Shown: positions 63,540-64,000 of the stretch, piece after piece
Position numbering within the stretch: the stretch's first letter is position 1
Layout: each line of letters opens with the position of its first letter
NCBI RefSeq assembly: GCF_000515275.1
Contig: NZ_KI911560.1
Coordinates: 2,480,001 to 2,544,000, forward strand
DNA: 64,000 nt
Source of the DNA: Methylophilus sp. 5
GTDB lineage: Bacteria; Pseudomonadota; Gammaproteobacteria; Burkholderiales; Methylophilaceae
Reading direction: 5' to 3'
The notes under the pieces: generated by a model
Database searches by the model: none
The model's input: only the letters and a program-made list of their open reading frames with translations
What the model was told of the DNA's origin: nothing
Program-made: the position numbers and the translations under genes

Positions 63540-64000
63540 TTAGTACAGACTTTCCCAGAATTTCCACCAGATTTTTTCGTCTTCATTAATCTTGCCGCTA
63601 ATCATCGGGTTTTCAGGATAATTCGTTTTTAAGATACGCAGCGTGTCGCCTTTAAGGTCAGCCATGTCCATGGCGTCATAGGCGCTGACCATAGTCACCA
63701 GCGCGTCTTCTACCGAACTCGAGTTTGGGTAGGTTTCAAGCACATATCTGGAACGGTTTAGTGCGGCGACATAGGCTTTACGCTGCATGTAATAACGTGA
63801 GACGTGCATCTCGTGCATGGCCAGTGTATTCACCAGGTAAATCATGCGCTGAGTAGCATCTTTTTTATAACGGCTGGTAGGAAAACGCTCAACCAGCTCT
63901 TTAAAGGCATTAAATGACACGCGCAAGGTTTTCGGGTCGCGGTCATTGATTTCCTGTTTGGTGTATTTCTCCATAATGCCGCGCTCGTTAAACGTGGCCA
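63540..64000 (-). CDS. bamD: BamD, outer-membrane assembly lipoprotein (partial)
   Basis: The visible part holds the C-terminal TPR units of BamD: Y-T-K-Q-E-I-N-D-R-D-P-K-T-L, F-P-T-S-R-Y-K-K-D-A-T-Q-R-M and Y-P-N-S-S-S-V-E-D-A. The frame stays open to the window edge (A-T-F-N-E-R-G-I-M-E-K-Y), so the start and lipobox lie beyond 64000. An ATG at 63974 is internal. BamD is the essential partner of BamA. Confidence 0.9.
   Translation of the reverse strand, partial: ATFNERGIMEKYTKQEINDRDPKTLRVSFNAFKELVERFPTSRYKKDATQRMIYLVNTLAMHEMHVSRYYMQRKAYVAALNRSRYVLETYPNSSSVEDALVTMVSAYDAMDMADLKGDTLRILKTNYPENPMISGKINEDEKIWWKFWESLY

Overview
The window looks like chromosome from an obligate or near-obligate methylotrophic betaproteobacterium of the family Methylophilaceae; its moderate GC fits Methylophilus better than the GC-richer Methylovorus or the AT-richer Methylotenera (inference). 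The evidence is the combination of a methanol-dehydrogenase maturation cluster (mxaR-S-A-C-K-L plus a second mxaL), a lanthanide-type methanol dehydrogenase xoxF, the four-gene formyltransferase/hydrolase complex of the tetrahydromethanopterin C1 pathway (fhcB-A-D-C), and betaproteobacterial gene orders such as ndk-rlmN-pilF-rodZ-ispG-hisS-...-bamB-der.

Layout. 1-6716 (minus strand): mxaRSACKL and a tandem mxaL paralogue, with no mxaFJGI beside them. 6983-15742: fabA-fabB, a DUF1439-like lipoprotein, a Mth938-like protein, an alaA-like aminotransferase, hom, thrC, thyA and a PepSY protein. 15743-19475: a candidate structured small RNA, a GntR/MocR-type regulator lacking the PLP lysine, and the divergent xoxF. 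19528-31861: rsgA, a small cytochrome c and an M48 protease, then orn, glgA, crcB, rne, and rluC-HAD-Rieske-sppA, with a GNAT gene last. 31941-43828 (minus): the housekeeping cluster ndk to der, interrupted between hisS and the yfgM-like gene by a SIMPL protein and two ABC ATPases. 44078-48545: fhcBADC. 48665-49579: trhO.

49686-56628 is the most interesting part: a sedentary chromosomal integron. It has an IntI-type integrase on the minus strand, an attI-like junction at about 50800, and ten attC sites facing away from the integrase. They delimit ten cassettes, seven with ORFs and three without; two of the ORF-less cassettes are near-duplicates. The attC hairpin arms covary between sites while one extrahelical A is kept. 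The last attC is split by an IS110-family element of the IS1111-attC type, whose long noncoding end may hold a bridge RNA. 56750-64000: a small membrane protein, a VOC protein, aqpZ, an EamA-like half transporter, lipoproteins, a PQQ-type sugar dehydrogenase, small membrane proteins, a MliC-like lipoprotein and the C-terminal part of bamD, cut by the window end.

How it works together. XoxF would oxidise methanol in the periplasm, the Mxa accessory proteins would assemble a methanol dehydrogenase, and Fhc would release formate from formyl-tetrahydromethanopterin. The other blocks are biosynthesis (fatty acids, threonine, dTMP, isoprenoids, glycogen), envelope assembly (BamB, BamD, RodZ, PilF) and RNA metabolism (RNase E, Orn, RluC, RlmN, TrhO). 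No rRNA, tRNA or CRISPR array was seen.
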